DNA of 64,000 bases from Choristoneura fumiferana. Lineage: Eukaryota; Arthropoda; Insecta; Lepidoptera; Tortricidae. A program made the position numbers and the translations under genes. The notes below the pieces were generated by a model. It worked only from the letters and a program-made list of their open reading frames with translations, did no database searches and was not told where the DNA came from. Shown piece by piece: positions 12,101 to 27,100 of this stretch. The stretch lies in contig NC_133485.1 of NCBI RefSeq assembly GCF_025370935.1, positions 2,557,934-2,621,933 of the forward strand. Reading direction: 5' to 3'. How positions within the stretch are numbered: the stretch's first letter is position 1; each line of letters begins with the position of its first letter.

Positions 12101-15100
12101 TATGTTAACTAGCACAGGAGCTGATGAAGATGGAAGGTGTCTCCATCAAGACGATCTTCATTGCTCATTTTCTGAACGTGCTGCCCGGAGGTTTGGTCTA
12201 CGCCATCGGCTATCGGGTTATCATCAAAACGTCTGACAATGACAACCCAATTTTTCCTCGTACGGATGGTTTCCTCATCTTCATTTCATTAGTACTGCAT
12301 TTTCTGTCTATAATGCCTTGGGCATTTATTGGAGCTTACCTTATAAATACAGGTGAGTTGTTCTTTATTATGATTACGGTTTTAGGGTTCCGTACGCAAA
12401 GTCTTTCTATCTGTCTGTCTGTCTGATGTCTGTCCGTCCGTCCGGCCATCTGTCACAGGGCTTTATCTCTTGAGCCGTAATAGCTAGACACTTGAAATGT
12501 TCACAGATATAGTTACTAATTCTGTGGCCGCTATAACATTTGTTACTTCATCACGTCTAAACCATTGAACCGATTTAGATTAAATTCGGTATACATATAC
12601 AGCCGTGGTGGCCGAGTGGTTTGACCTATGGCCTCTCAAGCACAGGATCGTGGGTTCAAACCCCGGCTCGCACCTCTGAGTTTTTCGAAATTCATGTGCG
12701 GAATTATATTTGAAATTTACCACGAGCTTTACGGTGAAGGAAAACATCGTGAGGAAACCTGCACAACAAAAAACTGCGAAGCAATTCAACGGTGTGTGTG
12801 AAGTTCCCAATCCGCACTGGGCCCGCGTGGGAACTACGGCCCAAGCCCTCTCATTTTGAGAGGAGGCCTGTGCCCAGCAGTGGGACGTATATAGGCTGGG
12901 ATGGATAGTTTGAGTGCCGGAGAAGGATATAGGATAGGCTTTAACCCGGAAAATGAAGAAGAAGATGAATGAATTGTACGCGGACGGAGTCACGGATAAC
13001 GGCTAGTTTCCATATAAAAGTCGATCCGTTATATATACCTAATCAATCAATAATTTCAATTCAAGCACTCGTTAAAATTAAAAATCGATAATGATTAAAA
13101 CATTTTAACGTCGTAACGTTCTGATGCCAGCATCTATTGATATTTCAGGTATTCTAATTACAGTAACATCTTTCCTTTTTTACTTTGCACCGTCAATATT
13201 TCTCGACATTATAAGCTCGGAGATACAAGAAAAAGCGAGTCGCGTAATGACAGTATTGTCTACATCACTTTTTCCTCACCAACCCTTAAAGTGGATAATG
13301 ATTGAGATCGGAATCCGCGAAGCCTTTGGTAAGTCAACAATGTAGGGCCTACGCTAACTGGCGCGGGTGCACTGCGCGGGCGCACGACCTACGGATGCAG
13401 GTAAAATCCGTCGCTTGCGTGCGTTAGCGCTGCCATACTACTTTTCAGTAGGCTTCAACCCGCTCCGTGCAAACCGTGTCAGCTAGCGAGACCCTTAACA
13501 CCGGTTAAGCATTTAGCTCACAATTAGAGAGGGGTATTTACCACGAAAATCACACAACCCACGGCCCACCCGCCCCCCTCCCCTCTATATACCTAGACGC
13601 ATGTCCACTGGTTCACGAAGATGTGGCCTGAAGCAGGATTTGACTGATACGATTTTAGGCTGGCTCGAGATAGGCACCCCGCTTAGGGGGACTTTGGAAA
13701 GCACATGTAAATAGCGCAAAGAAAGTGTTAAATTAGATAGAACCTTCGACTAGTGACTGTTACCAAGCCGTTGTTTATTTACTCTTCTGTGCAACATTCA
13801 TGAACAACATACCTAAATGCAGCCGACTTCGATATATGACGCTCGCCAAATTATGTACAAAGCAGCAATAGTCCCGCTATGTAATTTTTCTAAATTATCG
13901 TGATTTTTATTACGGAATCCCGGCATTTCGAACATATTTCTGATTCACAAGAAATTTTAAAACACAACTGCTACATAAAAATACAAACATTGCAACATAG
14001 AACCTCCTCCTTTTTTGAGGTCGGTTAATGAAATACATAGTGCCCGCCAGTAGGTAAGTATCCTTCTTGGCGGTGACAGATTGATCATGTTTTCTCGTAA
14101 CTACGCATAGTATTTTTTTATAAGCGTACAATATCGTACATTTTTCGTACATTCTTTTGATGTGAGTTTGAATTCAATACGACACCATGTCACCGCTGCG
14201 CAAGAAAGTTCGACAATTACTGAATTAGAAAAATTGGTTCCTGATCACCGATTAAAAATCATCGTTTAAACACAAAGATTTTTGCAGGTGGTAGGACCTT
14301 GTGCAAGGTCCGCCCGGATTGCTACCACCATCTTGCTCGCTAATCCTGCCGTGAAGCAGCAGTGCTTGCACTGTTGTGTTTCGGCGTGGAGAGTAAGACA
14401 GCCGGTGAAATTACTGGCACTTGAGGTATCCCATCTTAGGCCTCTAGGTTGGCAACGCATCTGCTACCCCTGGTGTTGCAGATGTTTATGGGCGGTGGTG
14501 ATCTCTTACCATCAGGAGACCCACTTTCGCTCGTTTTCCATCCAGTCGAATAAAAAAAAAAGAAAAAAAAGATATTTCATTAACGCTCTCCTGTAAAATT
14601 TGACTCTGGTCAGATCAGATACGCAGCATTAGCCGTTGTTTGTTATATCGAAAATACAAACTGAGACATGGATACACAGAAAAACCAGAAAAAGAGACCA
14701 GCGCTGGGAATCGAACCCAGGTCCTCAGCAACCCCTACACCGCCGCTGGACAGGAATCTAGACACGAATTTTTCCTATGCATACATATCTCAGGTTGCTT
14801 ATATCTACTACGCTACTTAAGCAGCAGCACTAGCGACATCGAGAGACGTCACATTCTTTCGGAACTAACCGCTCACCCAGACAAGAGATGTCGCTACTAA
14901 GCAATCAAATTATTATTGTTTTTTTGGAGCCTTTTTGTATTTTTTCGTTGTTTGTTACGCGGCATTGCAGTGTCATCGACGTTTTTATGTTATAGGACAA
15001 GGTGTGACATTTGGGAACATGGGAAAGGCGACTGGAGAAAAACACGGATCGGTGCTGGAAGGTCTGGTGGCGATGTTAGCCCAAATCGCCCTGTACACGC

Positions 15101-18100
15101 TGCTCGCCTGGTACCTGGCTATGGTCAGGCCCGGCAAATACGGGCAACCCATGCCGTGCAACTTTCTATGTAAGGTAAAGTTGGGTTGGGTGATTTAGAA
15201 TGCGTTTCAACCAGAGATGTGCGAGGAAATGTTTTTTTCATGAACCAATAGACACGCTTCATTTAACTATCTTCGCAGAGCACATTTCTGGTGGAAACGG
15301 CTGAGCGGAGCGAGGCGCGGCGAGAGCGAGGTGGAAACGGGAGCCTTAGTGATGTTCTCGATCCGCTTGTTCTCGCTCCGTTATGATAGGAAGTATACCT
15401 CAGTCGAATTCTTACACTTTTGAGTAAATTTTTTATCAAAAAATATGAACACGACACTACTTATTGTTACCGGCGTAGAAGCGTGTTAAGGTATTTTTGA
15501 ATGAATTTTTGCTCCGAAGCTTCAGAAAAACTCGCCTACATGACGTTTCCCGTTCGCTATTTCTAAATACGAAGTAACATATTTAGTACTCGACTCGACT
15601 CGACCTTTGCATTTCTTGAAGAGCTAAATTTCATATTAAAAAACGCTCTGTTCTCTGTATACGTGAGAGAAGACCGTCGGATGTTGTACATGCATATGTG
15701 TAAGTGTAAATATGTGTGTGTGCGTGTGTGCATTCGAGTGCAGAAACTTCGCTTCGATAGTGAGATATGATATGGGATTCGGAGTTTTATATTTGCTCAC
15801 ACTGTGGCAGATATTAATGCAGGTGACTGTACTTCAAACAGAATTATGAAATTAGCAGTTAACAAGAGAAAGAGATGAAGAGAGGCGAACGCGATAAATG
15901 AATGGGATCTCTTAAAGAGTACGTCTTGAAAGTAATTGGATATACTTAGGTACCTACTTCTATGTCTTTGCAGTGGTCTTATTGGAGGAGCAAACCAGAA
16001 ATAAAAATGGATACAGTAGAAGAGGAGATTTATGAACCCAACAAGCAGTACTTTGAAGAGGCTCCCAAGGGGTTGCTCGCAGGAATTCAAATCATTAACG
16101 TCACCAAGGTTTGGACAACATGTGTATGGGCAACATGTGTTTGGGCAACATCATAAATAAATGAATAAACTATGGAAATTTTGATAGATTCGAATAGTCG
16201 TGAAGGCTATATACGTAAGACCACACAGATCACTGGCTTAACGGCGAAGGTTAGGCTGCGTGTCTGCCAGAGATGAGGGAGAATTAGAGTTGTGGATAGC
16301 GCTCATTTTCAAGGCTTAAAGACTCGAGCCCTTAAGACTCCAAAGTCTTAAATACTCGACTATATTTGAGAATGAAATTGGCTTATTTTAGGCGTATGGA
16401 TGCAAGAAACCGTCTTTGCGGCCTTTGAGTCGTTAAGCCTCGAGAGTCTTTAGGGTACGAGTCTTTAAGCCTCGAAATGAGCGTTTTTCACAACACTAGG
16501 GAGAATATGTGGCGAGGAATGTGTTTACATGTACCAATAGAAAAGCTTTATTTAGGTACCTGTCCTCGCACAGCACCACTGGTTGAAACAGCTGAACGGA
16601 GCGAGGCCAGGTAGGTAAATGAAGTGTTTATTGGTTCATGAAAACCACATTCATCGCACATCTCTGGTGGCACAAACTCAGTAGAGTCAAGCAGCCGTAG
16701 CTATCGACAACGTGTGTAGCAAGGTCAAAGATTGGATGGATACCGCCATTACAGGGGGGGTCGATCTTCTCTGCAGCTGTACTTCGTTTCAGATATTTGC
16801 ACATAACGTCGCTGTGGCAAACCTGACGTTGAATGTGTACAAGGGCGAGATAACCGTGCTCCTGGGCCACAACGGGGCCGGGAAGACCACGCTCATGAAT
16901 ATCATTTCCGGTGCGTACAGACAGATAACCACAAATAATAAGAGTCGGTGTCCAAGAGACAACAGTGACAGAGTTTCTCTAAAAAACTTGTAATATACAT
17001 TCGCCATATCCCGAATCGGCGTATTCATTCACGAGCGCAGTGTCGTCGTGATCTCCCTAGAGTTTATTTTTCAAAGTCAAAGTCAAAATATCTTTATTCA
17101 ATTTAGGCTATAACAAGCACTTATGAATGTCAAAAAAAATCTACCACCGGTTCGGAAAAACCTCGGTTGAGAAGAATCCGGCAAGAAACTCAACGAGGTA
17201 TATATTTTTTAAACAGATTTACAATATTATGAAATGATATCTATACATCACAAGTATTTTAACACAACTTTATTTTTATCACAGTAGGTAGTTTTATTAC
17301 GGAAAAAGAGGGTTGGAGAGTTTTATGATTTACCCACACAGTCCTGCTTCAGACATTTGCTGGGAAGCCAGGAGAGGAGCATGCCATTGCCCCGTTAGGC
17401 TTTGGGGTGCTTGGCTCAGTTTTTTGTTGATCCCCATTGGTCTTCCTTGACCGACCCTAGCCCTTTTCATTAATATTCACAGGGTTGATCGGCGCCAGCG
17501 CAGGCACAGTGCTAGTTAACGGCATGGACACGAGCTTATCGCGGGAAGAAGTGCGGTCACAGTTAGGGCTATGTCCGCAGCACAACTTACACTTCGCTGA
17601 TCTCACTGTCAAGGAACACGTAGTCTTTTTCGGATTGGTAAGCGTGTAGCCCGTAAATTATCGTATTTTTCAGATCCGAGCATCTAATTTCTTTTATACA
17701 GATACTTAGATGGAAATAGAATGCTCCTAGCTGAAGTTCTCTTACTGGTTGAAGCGGTGAATATAGTTTACGGGTACGATCAAATAATACAACTAATGTT
17801 ACTGATGCAGTACTTTGGCGAGATCGGGCGAGAAAAGCCAGCCGGTGAAATTACTGGCACTTGAGGTATTCCCATGTTAGGCCTCTAGGTTGGCAACGCA
17901 TCTGCAATACCAGGGGTATTGCAGATGTTTATGGGCGGTGGTGATCTCTTACCATCAGGCGACCCACTTGCTCGTTTTCCAACCAGTCGATATATGTATA
18001 TATGTATATATATGCTAATTTAATTATTCCAATTTGCAATAGCTGAAAGGAGGCAAATGGTCTCAAGTAAAAGAAGATTCCAGAGAACTCCTTAAATTGC

Positions 18101-21100
18101 TAAACATGCTCGACAAGGCCAACAATATGGCTGGCCAGTTATCTGGCGGCATGAAGCGGCGGCTACAGCTGGCCTGCGCGCTCGCGGGCGGCGCCAGCGT
18201 GCTCGTACTGGACGAGCCCACCAGCGGGCTGGACGTGGAGACCCGACGCGAGCTGTGGGACCTGCTGCTGGTAAGACATGGAGCGGCGGGTACACTGGCG
18301 GGCGGCGCCAGCGGGCTGTACTGGACGAGCCCACCAGCGGGCTGGACGTGGAGACCCGACGCGAGCTGTGGGACCTGCTGCTGGTAAGACATGGAGCGGC
18401 GGGTACACTGGCGGGCGGCGCCAGCGGGCTCGTACTGGACGAGCCCACCAGCGGGCTGGACGTGGAGACCCGACGCGAGCTGTGGGACCTGCTGCTGGTA
18501 AGACATGGAGCGGCGGGTACACTGGCGGGCGGCGCCAGCGGGCTGTACTGGACGAGCCCACCAGCGGGCTGGACGTGGAGACCCGACGCGAGCTGTGGGA
18601 CCTGCTGCTGGTAAGACATGGAGCGGCGGGTACACTGGCGGGCGGCGCCAGCGTGCTTGTACTGAACGAGCCCACCAGCTCAGCTTATTTTATTCTTAAA
18701 TCTTAAATAATTTGCCTGTCCATTGATTCATCGAATGTAATCCTGCTGTCGTAGAAACTCCGGGGCACTCGTACGGTACTGCTGACCACCCATTTCATGG
18801 AGGAAGCGGACGCTCTGGCCGATCGGATCGCAGCGATGCACCGCGGGGCTCTCCGCTGCCACGCCACCCCTATGTTCTTGAAAAAAGCTATCGGTGAGTA
18901 GAATGTAGCTTGGTCAATTGGTCTCATTACGAAGACTTCTAATGACCAAGGAGGATCTCAATTCATCGGAATCTTTTTTTAATTTGTGCTCCCTTTTTTT
19001 TGGAAGGCTGGGCTGGCATTAGTTTTTTGAAAAGGTATATATTTCCCCTTGTTACCAGGCTCAGGCTATCGTCTGACCTTCACGACGGCGGGCCCGCCCA
19101 ACGAGACCGCCCTGACCGCCGCCATCCGTAGCGTGGTCCCGGACGCCACCGTCCGCGACCACGCCCTCAAATTCATCTCTTACACCCTCCCCGCCAGAGA
19201 CAGCGCCAAGTTCCCAACGCTGTTCAGCAACCTGGAAGCCAAGAGAACCGAACTGGGAATCTACACCATTGGAGTTGGGAAGAGTAATTTGGAAGAGGTG
19301 TTTATGACGTAAGAGTACTTTACTGTATAATAAATCTTTAACTACCTATAGAACAGCCTAAAATAATGTATTACTTTAGGTCAATCTCCTGCCACACATT
19401 GCATTTTTCGGTTACTTTTGTGATTTTTTGGGGTTCCTTAACTCAAAAGGAAAAACGGAACCCTGCTAGGATCATTCGCGTGCCTGTCTGTCCGCATGTC
19501 ACAGCCAATTAGCGCCAGTTTTGCGTGTGACACTTTTTGGCTCGACGTAAAGTCACGGGCTCCCACTTCCGAACTTTGACCGTATCATCTTGAAGTTTTT
19601 TGTTTGATTGACAAAATAAAAAATATGAATCACGAACGAACTACTTAAGTAGAATATTTTTTTACCCAATAAACTACCCAATGCTCCGCCGATAAAAGTG
19701 CAATTTTTAGGGTTCCGTAGTCAACTAGGAACCCTTATAGTTTCGCCATGTCTCCGTCTGTCTGTCTGTCTGTCCGCGGGTAGGCTCAGAGACCGTTAGT
19801 ACTAGAAAGCTGTAATTTGACATGAATATACATATCAGTCACGCCGAACAAGTGGTACAATAAAAAAAGTAATAACATTTTTTTTACGGTACCTCCCATA
19901 GACGTAAAGTGGGGGTAATTTTTTTTCTCGACTAACCCTATATTACGGGTTATGGGGTATCGTTGGATAGGTCTTTTAAAACCATTGGGGGGTTGCTAAG
20001 TAAATGTTTATATTCAGTGATCTGTTTGCGAAATATTCAACTTTAAAGTGCAAATTTTCATTGAAATCGAGCGTCCCCCTCCCCCCCCTCTAAAATCTAA
20101 ACAGTTGAGTGGAAAAATTTGAAAAAATTCGGCATGGTTATAAATATTTATTAAATTTACAAGGACAATTATAGCGGCTAAGGTCGTTTGAGAATAATTA
20201 GTAGTTTAAGAATAAATAGCAGCCTAAGGTATCAAATATACCTAAACTTGGAAGATTCAGTACACAATACGAAATCCTTAAAAAAATATTATTTTATTTT
20301 TTCGTAATGACAACGGAACCCTATCCTGGGCGTTACGACACGCTCATGGCCGGTTTTTTTAATTTTGATTATGATGATGAAGATGATGCTGGTAGAATCG
20401 GTAGAATAGAAAGACGCAAAAGAACTCTCTGCGGCATATTTATTTTCAAAATAAACTTTGATTCCGATTTTTGTTTCTCAGGTTGTGCAGCGATGTTACA
20501 AGCAAATTTGAAACAGATCAGACGTCATTGGCTACCATGCCAGGTTTGAAAAATGAATTACTTAAATCAAACTCAAACTCGCAACATTTATTGACATAAA
20601 AACACACGCTACATCACAACAAAAACACAGTCAAAACATAAATAGGAGAAGAGAGAAAAATTAGAGACGTTGCGCTGTAGTGTGATGCCAAAAGGACTCA
20701 GCTCAGCATGTGCCGTAGCCCTGTAACCAGAGCTGCAGCGCTGGTTTACAGCGGAACCCCGGTGTGTGCAACCCCGGAACTCAATAAAAAAAATCAATCA
20801 AATCAATAGGAAATATTACTGCAATTTTATCCCGTCAGAGTGCAGCACTAGCACATACCATATGTTTATGGTTTATGTTTTTTGAGTATCTTAAATGTCC
20901 GTAGGATGCCGTTATATCATATAATTTCAATTAAATTTTTAGAAATATAGTTAGCTCTATCGCTACTATCGATGTAAATATCATTTATTTTTATTGGAAT
21001 TTGTATGCATGCAACACTGATTGATATTTGACAACTGTCATGTGTGACAGCGCTGCTCTCCTCTTCTTCCTTCCGTTGCAATGGCTGCAAGTAAACGCAT

Positions 21101-24100
21101 CGCCTCTGATCTCGCTCTGTTGTTTTTATAGGATTAATCTAGTTTTATACGTGTAATCGTTAAGGAAGATTGCCACCATTATTTAATGATAAATAAACAG
21201 TGGTCATCACAATATACCTACTTTGAAGTTTATTTGTCGAGGAAATCCAACCACAACCTGCGCTGACATATTCGCGTGGTGATTCAGCCCTCTCAACAAT
21301 TTTGTTACTCATAAATATGTCATGATTTCTATAGGTCTATACTCTTTGGTCATGATCCGTCATGGCGATAAAATATAAAGAGAACTGACGTTGTCACGGC
21401 GATTTCTTTACGGTTTGTGCTAGTGGCGCCCCCTGCGCAGAGCTTTGCCTAATATGCCCTATTGTCACGACGTACAGTCGAGTTCATAAACCTGTGAGCA
21501 AAAATTTTATCAAAAATATGTAAACACTACTCTATTGGCGGCGTAAAAGCGTCTTCAGATATTTTTGAACAAATTTTTGCTCAGAATTTTACGAACTCGA
21601 CTGTACCTAGTGTAAACAAAAGTCGAATAAAAATCTTATGTTATATCGATTATTAATCTCTCGATGCGACGGTCCCTACGATGTCTTGATGGGTACCATC
21701 AGCGAAATAAGTGGTCTATCAATATTTAAACAAATTCCTATCAAATTAATATGTCGCTAAAGTAGAACTTTCAAGGTGACAGACACGTCTATTGGCATTA
21801 TTGTTTTATGACATGCAAAAAACGATTACTTATCAACTTTAGATTGACTGAAGTAGCATTACAAATGCGATCATTCCCGAAAAATACAATGGGAAAGGAT
21901 TACCAACTACATCTCTTTATGTATGAGATAAGAAGAAATCCAATCTTACTATGTGCGTTAGGACTGCTTTCCTGTTATATAGGTACTTTTTTTATGCAGT
22001 GCCATCATTTCCGAAGCTCACTGGCCGCAAGCTGTGTTCGCGTCAATTTACTTTCCTGCTCAAGAGACAATTCAACTATATTACGTCCAAAATGAAAATT
22101 TTCTTTTTTCTGGTATGTTTACACTATCTTTATACTTACACTTACATTTTTTTTCTTTCTTTGACTGATATGTATATTTAAATAACTAAAATTATAAAAA
22201 AAACTTAAATTTTGTACGCCATGTGGCAAAACATATAGGGTTCTATATTTTTTATTTTTTCATCTCTACATCTGTCCCTTTGTTTGACAAATAAACTATT
22301 CTTATTCTTATATTCATGAGGAATAATAGAGCAGCAAATAGGGGGTTAATCTGATAGATACTTAATTAAGATTAACCCCCCGTTATGACTACTCTTTGAT
22401 TAATTTTATGTGCGAGATATCTGTGACATAAAATATATTGATGAGTGGTGACACATTCTCTAAGTGAATTTGACCATATTTAAAATAATTATAAGCAAGG
22501 ACCATCCAATAGTATACCTCAATTTTTCTAACAAAGTCAAGGGCGTCGCCAGCCGTTGGCCCAGGTGGGGGAGCAAGTTTTAAAAGTTCAATATCTCAAA
22601 AACGGCTGAACCGATTTTGATAAAACGTCTAAGAACCATAGCTAGAAAAAGTGCTTTCAAATAAAAAAACCGCATTCAAATCGGTCCACCCGTTTAAGAG
22701 CTACGGTGCCACAGGCAGACAGACAGACATACAGACATACACACACAGACAGACCCAGATCCTCTTTTTGCGTGGGGGGTTAAAAAGTACCTATGAATCG
22801 TAGGTAAAGTCGAAAGCACATGAAGATTTTCACTTGTAGTACGACCTTACATCTACGGCGATTGTAATAACAACGGTACAGAGAGAGAGGACTTTGGTTG
22901 CTTTACATTTAACAGATTTTTTAGAATCTCTTGGAGGTGGGCAGCTGCCCCTCCCTGCCCCCCCCTCCTGGTGACGCCCTGGAACAAAGTGTATTACTGA
23001 TGTCTCCTGTGTTACGGAGCAGACTTAGGGGCTGTTTCACCATCCATTGATTAGCGTTAACCGACGGTTAAATGTGATGCCGTCTCTGTCTATTCGAACA
23101 AACAAATAGAGACGGCATCACATCTAACCGCCAGTTAACACTAACCAATGGATGGTGAAACAGCCCCTAAGTAGAATAACAACATACTTACTAAGGCACT
23201 TGTCCCACCGCCGACGATGAGCGAGAAGCGAGTAGAGCGAGTAACTAGAAACGAGTGGGTGAGCAGCGAGAAGCGAGTGTAGTTTTGTCGCTGGCTGTAA
23301 GCGAGTGTTCGAGTGCGACGGGCGATTACTCGCTCCACTCGACTCGCTCGTGCAGGGCGGCCGCCAAGCTGACATCGCTGAGCGAGTACTATAGCTCAGC
23401 GAGTTTTATAGCTCTTGTCGCTGCGACAAAAGATGTAAGAGCGAGTTCTCGCCGACAGTGTGAACAGCCAGCGATCAACTATTAATATATGTGTCTCTTC
23501 ACACAGGATCTTATATCTTTTGTTCGTTTCTTGAGCGAGAAAATAGTCGATAGCCAATCGTTTCCTCGCTGGCGGTGAGACAACTGCCTAAAAGTTGACC
23601 TATTTATTATTTGTTAATTTTAGCAAGCGTTTTTGCCCGTACTAATAATTTGTTTGCTGGCGAAAATGTGCAACAATAGTCTGCTTGCGACCGAAGGCGA
23701 TAGTCCTCCGCCGGCGCTGGTGGCGCTCCGGAGGAACCACTCCGGGGAAGAGGCTCCGGGGCCGAATGCCGACGGGCCCGACGGTTAGCCCAGCAGGGCT
23801 ACTACGAAACTCGAAGTTCGTGCCGTGCGGTCCCTCTGACACTTATACTATTTAATACGAGAGCGAGAGGGACCGCACGACACGAACTTCGAGTTTCGTA
23901 GTAGCCCTGCAGTTATCTGTAAATCCGACTATTATTTATAAATGACACCTGCCAACCCGAGGGGTATCACAGGTGCGTTGCCGGCCCTTTGGGAGACTGA
24001 TATAGGCTCGTTTTTTCAAGATCCTTAAGCTGTACCGCTCCGGAAAAACCGTACCAGTAATAAACTGAACACATCACATAAACATCACGCCTGTATCCCC

Positions 24101-27100
24101 AAATGGGGCAGGCAGAGCACACGAAACGTTACCGCTTCGGGGCCACTTTTAGCAAATTTAATAAACTTAATCACTAATTTAATTATTCCGAATGAATTTC
24201 GGGAATTCCCCTCTTAGTGCATCTCTATGATACTTAAGGGATATTTTTTTTATTCGACTGGATGGCAAACGAGCAAGTGGGTCTCCTGATGGTAAGAGAT
24301 CACTACCACCCATAAACATCTGCAACACCAGGGGTATTGCAGACGCGTTGCCAACCTATAGGCCTAAGATGGGATACCTCACGTGCCAGTAATTTCACCG
24401 GCTGTCTTACTCTCCACGCCGAAACACAACAGTGCAGTGCAAGGATTAGCGAGCAAGATGGTGGCAGCAATCCGGGCGGACCTTGCACAGGGTCCAAGGC
24501 GCAAGGGTAGGAGTTTATGGGTTTCCCGAACGGGCGGCGGTAGAATTTTTTAACATTCTTAAGTGCTTGCTTTAACCTAAGTTTCATAAACACTTTTAAG
24601 CTGCGAAATCCAACTAACGTGCCCCTGGTTTTTTTGCAGTCATGCAAAGTTTGGATATAACGACGATTTCCAGCATCGACAGTACGGTTGCTAATGGAAT
24701 TCAAGCCAACGATATTAAGGTTCATTCATATCTCATTCGCCATAGTGTGTTAGTTAAGTTAATACCTACCTAGGTAGGTACAGTACCCGGCGATAAATAT
24801 TGCATATCGGTCTTCGTAAGACAATAGGGATGTTGACACCACCAATCAACTGACGTACTTTTTATGAGCTGTCAAAACACAATTCTCCCATGGAAATAGC
24901 AGCTTATGACGTCACTTGTTCGCACACTCAATCAACTAACTATTTATTTGTTTTAAAGCAACAAAAATCTGTCCCCCTAATCTGTAGCCCTCTTGTTGTG
25001 AGAGGAGGCCTGTGCCCAGCAGTTGAACGTATATAGGCTGGGATGTATGTATGTAACAAAAAATCTAATTTTACAGTAAATCGAAAATTAATCTGGTTTT
25101 CAGGGCTATAATAAAGCGTTTTTTTTTTTACTGGAGTCGTGCCTTCGAATTATTTTTAATGGCGTCAACATCCCTATTATATTTGTTTCCGAACATAGGT
25201 GACCGTCCATCAATCATTTTACTTACTGCACCTTTATGGACTTAATTAGTTTACGTCAAAATAATGACATGTAAACTTCTGATATCTAGAGAGCTGTTGC
25301 AACTACCAGAAAAACGATAGTTCCCTCTTTTTCCCAAAGATGCCATCGTACAATTTAAAGTTTTGGGGGGTTTCAACAACTCTTTATTATATATTTTCAT
25401 CTAAATGCGTACGTACTCTATTGCACCTGTATAACGACTGACAAACGTCACATAAGTAGTGGACAACGCTCTACGAAGCCGAAATTAGCCGAGTCTCTTT
25501 CTAAATACCGATGTGCAATCTTTATGGCCGGGTACTGTAGGTATGTGTATAGTGTTTCAATTCAACACCACGTTTCATAGCAGGATCACTACGAATCTAT
25601 AGCTCCTCACACGACGTTTCGTCTGCTGGCCAACGCACTAGCTGCAAGTACCAACAATACACCGGTCCAACTTGTTACTCCCAAAAAACTAATCCATTCC
25701 AAAATGCCCATTATCACGGGAATGTGGTATGTTATGTACTCCTTGGGTAAGTTCAAATTGGAAAAAGTTTATCAACCATTATTTCTTAGTTTAAGTTTTT
25801 TTTTTGTTCGACTGGATGGCAAACGAGCAAGTGGGTCTCCTGATGGTACGAGATCACCACCGCCCATAAACATCTGCAACACCAGGGGTATTGCAGATGC
25901 GTTGCCAACCTAGAGGCCTAAGATGGGATACTTCTAGTGCCAGTAATTTCACCGGCTGTCTTACTCTCCACGCCGAAACACAACAGTGCAAGCACTGCTG
26001 CTTCACGGCAGGATTAGCGAGCAAGATGGTGGTAGCAATCCGGGCGGACCTTGCACAAGGTCCTACCACCTGCAACGGAAGTTTACACGGTGCGAGTAGC
26101 ATTACGTTGAAGGTCCCATGGGCGATCAAGCACCGCACGCTACTGGCACAATTTACAACGTGTGTCGCTGCTACGACGAAGGAGCGAAATTTATAATTAA
26201 CCTCTTCGCCGCCAGAGTCATCCAGTCGTGACAACGTGACAGCCAATGGAATGAGGGCTATCGTTTTTTGTCTCACTAGATGGCGCACTGTTGCGTGAGG
26301 TTTTTAAGTATGGCTTTCAAAGTCTGTTATTACGGGCGTGAAAACAAAGTTTAGATTAAAATCATATTTAATACACCTTAAAACCGTAACATAAAAATAT
26401 CGAGCATGCCACAGTGTTGCATAGTCCCCGTTTTGTTCGGAAAAAAGGGAGGACAAAGGTTTCCGAAAGACAAAAATGTCTCAAAACACAGACATTCATT
26501 GCCCCGGAACTTATTCTAATTATAAATAAACCCGCGTAGCTCACCCAAAAACTATGAGATTTGACATTTCGGAGACCTCACGCTACACTAGCGCCTCTAG
26601 TGGCGAATTCATTCGCGATAGCCCTCATTGTCTCACACGCCGCGGTCATCTACACGAGTACATGACCAACATTCAACTCGAAATTAAACCTTCTGCAATG
26701 GAATTAAAAATCAAGTTGATTTGTCGCTGGTTTTACTATGGCGTACAGAGCACGTCACTTCGTTGGTTTTGTGGCGGTGAAGAGGTTAAGTAGTTACTTA
26801 CAGCATGAAAGGAATGGGGTAATCCACCACACCAATGTCCCGACAAAATGATCACGAAGCTGTCGTTCCAATATTCAACTGACAACCACTTTCATTGCCA
26901 AGAGTGCAACGACTTAGCAGGCCTGTTACAGACTGACTGCATTCCAACTGCCAAATGCCCATACCTTTAGAAAGAAAGAAAGGTTTATTTTGGCTCCATA
27001 AGTCCACCTAAAACTAAGACTAAAACTAGCACTAAAACTATGTTACTTGGTGACACGGTAGGATACCAAAAAGGGTCTCCACTCAGCATGTGTTGCCGCA

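Noticed and set aside
18063..18706. Several long open frames (up to 190 codons) on both strands
   Set aside because: They are read-through of the GC-rich tandem copies of the ABCA Walker-B exon; the antisense ones have no start context, homology or codon signal.
23507..23575. Alternative ABCA exon starting after cttcacacag
   Set aside because: Reads a polar stretch to a stop with no fit to the TMD2 pattern; the exon at 23624 fits in phase and content.
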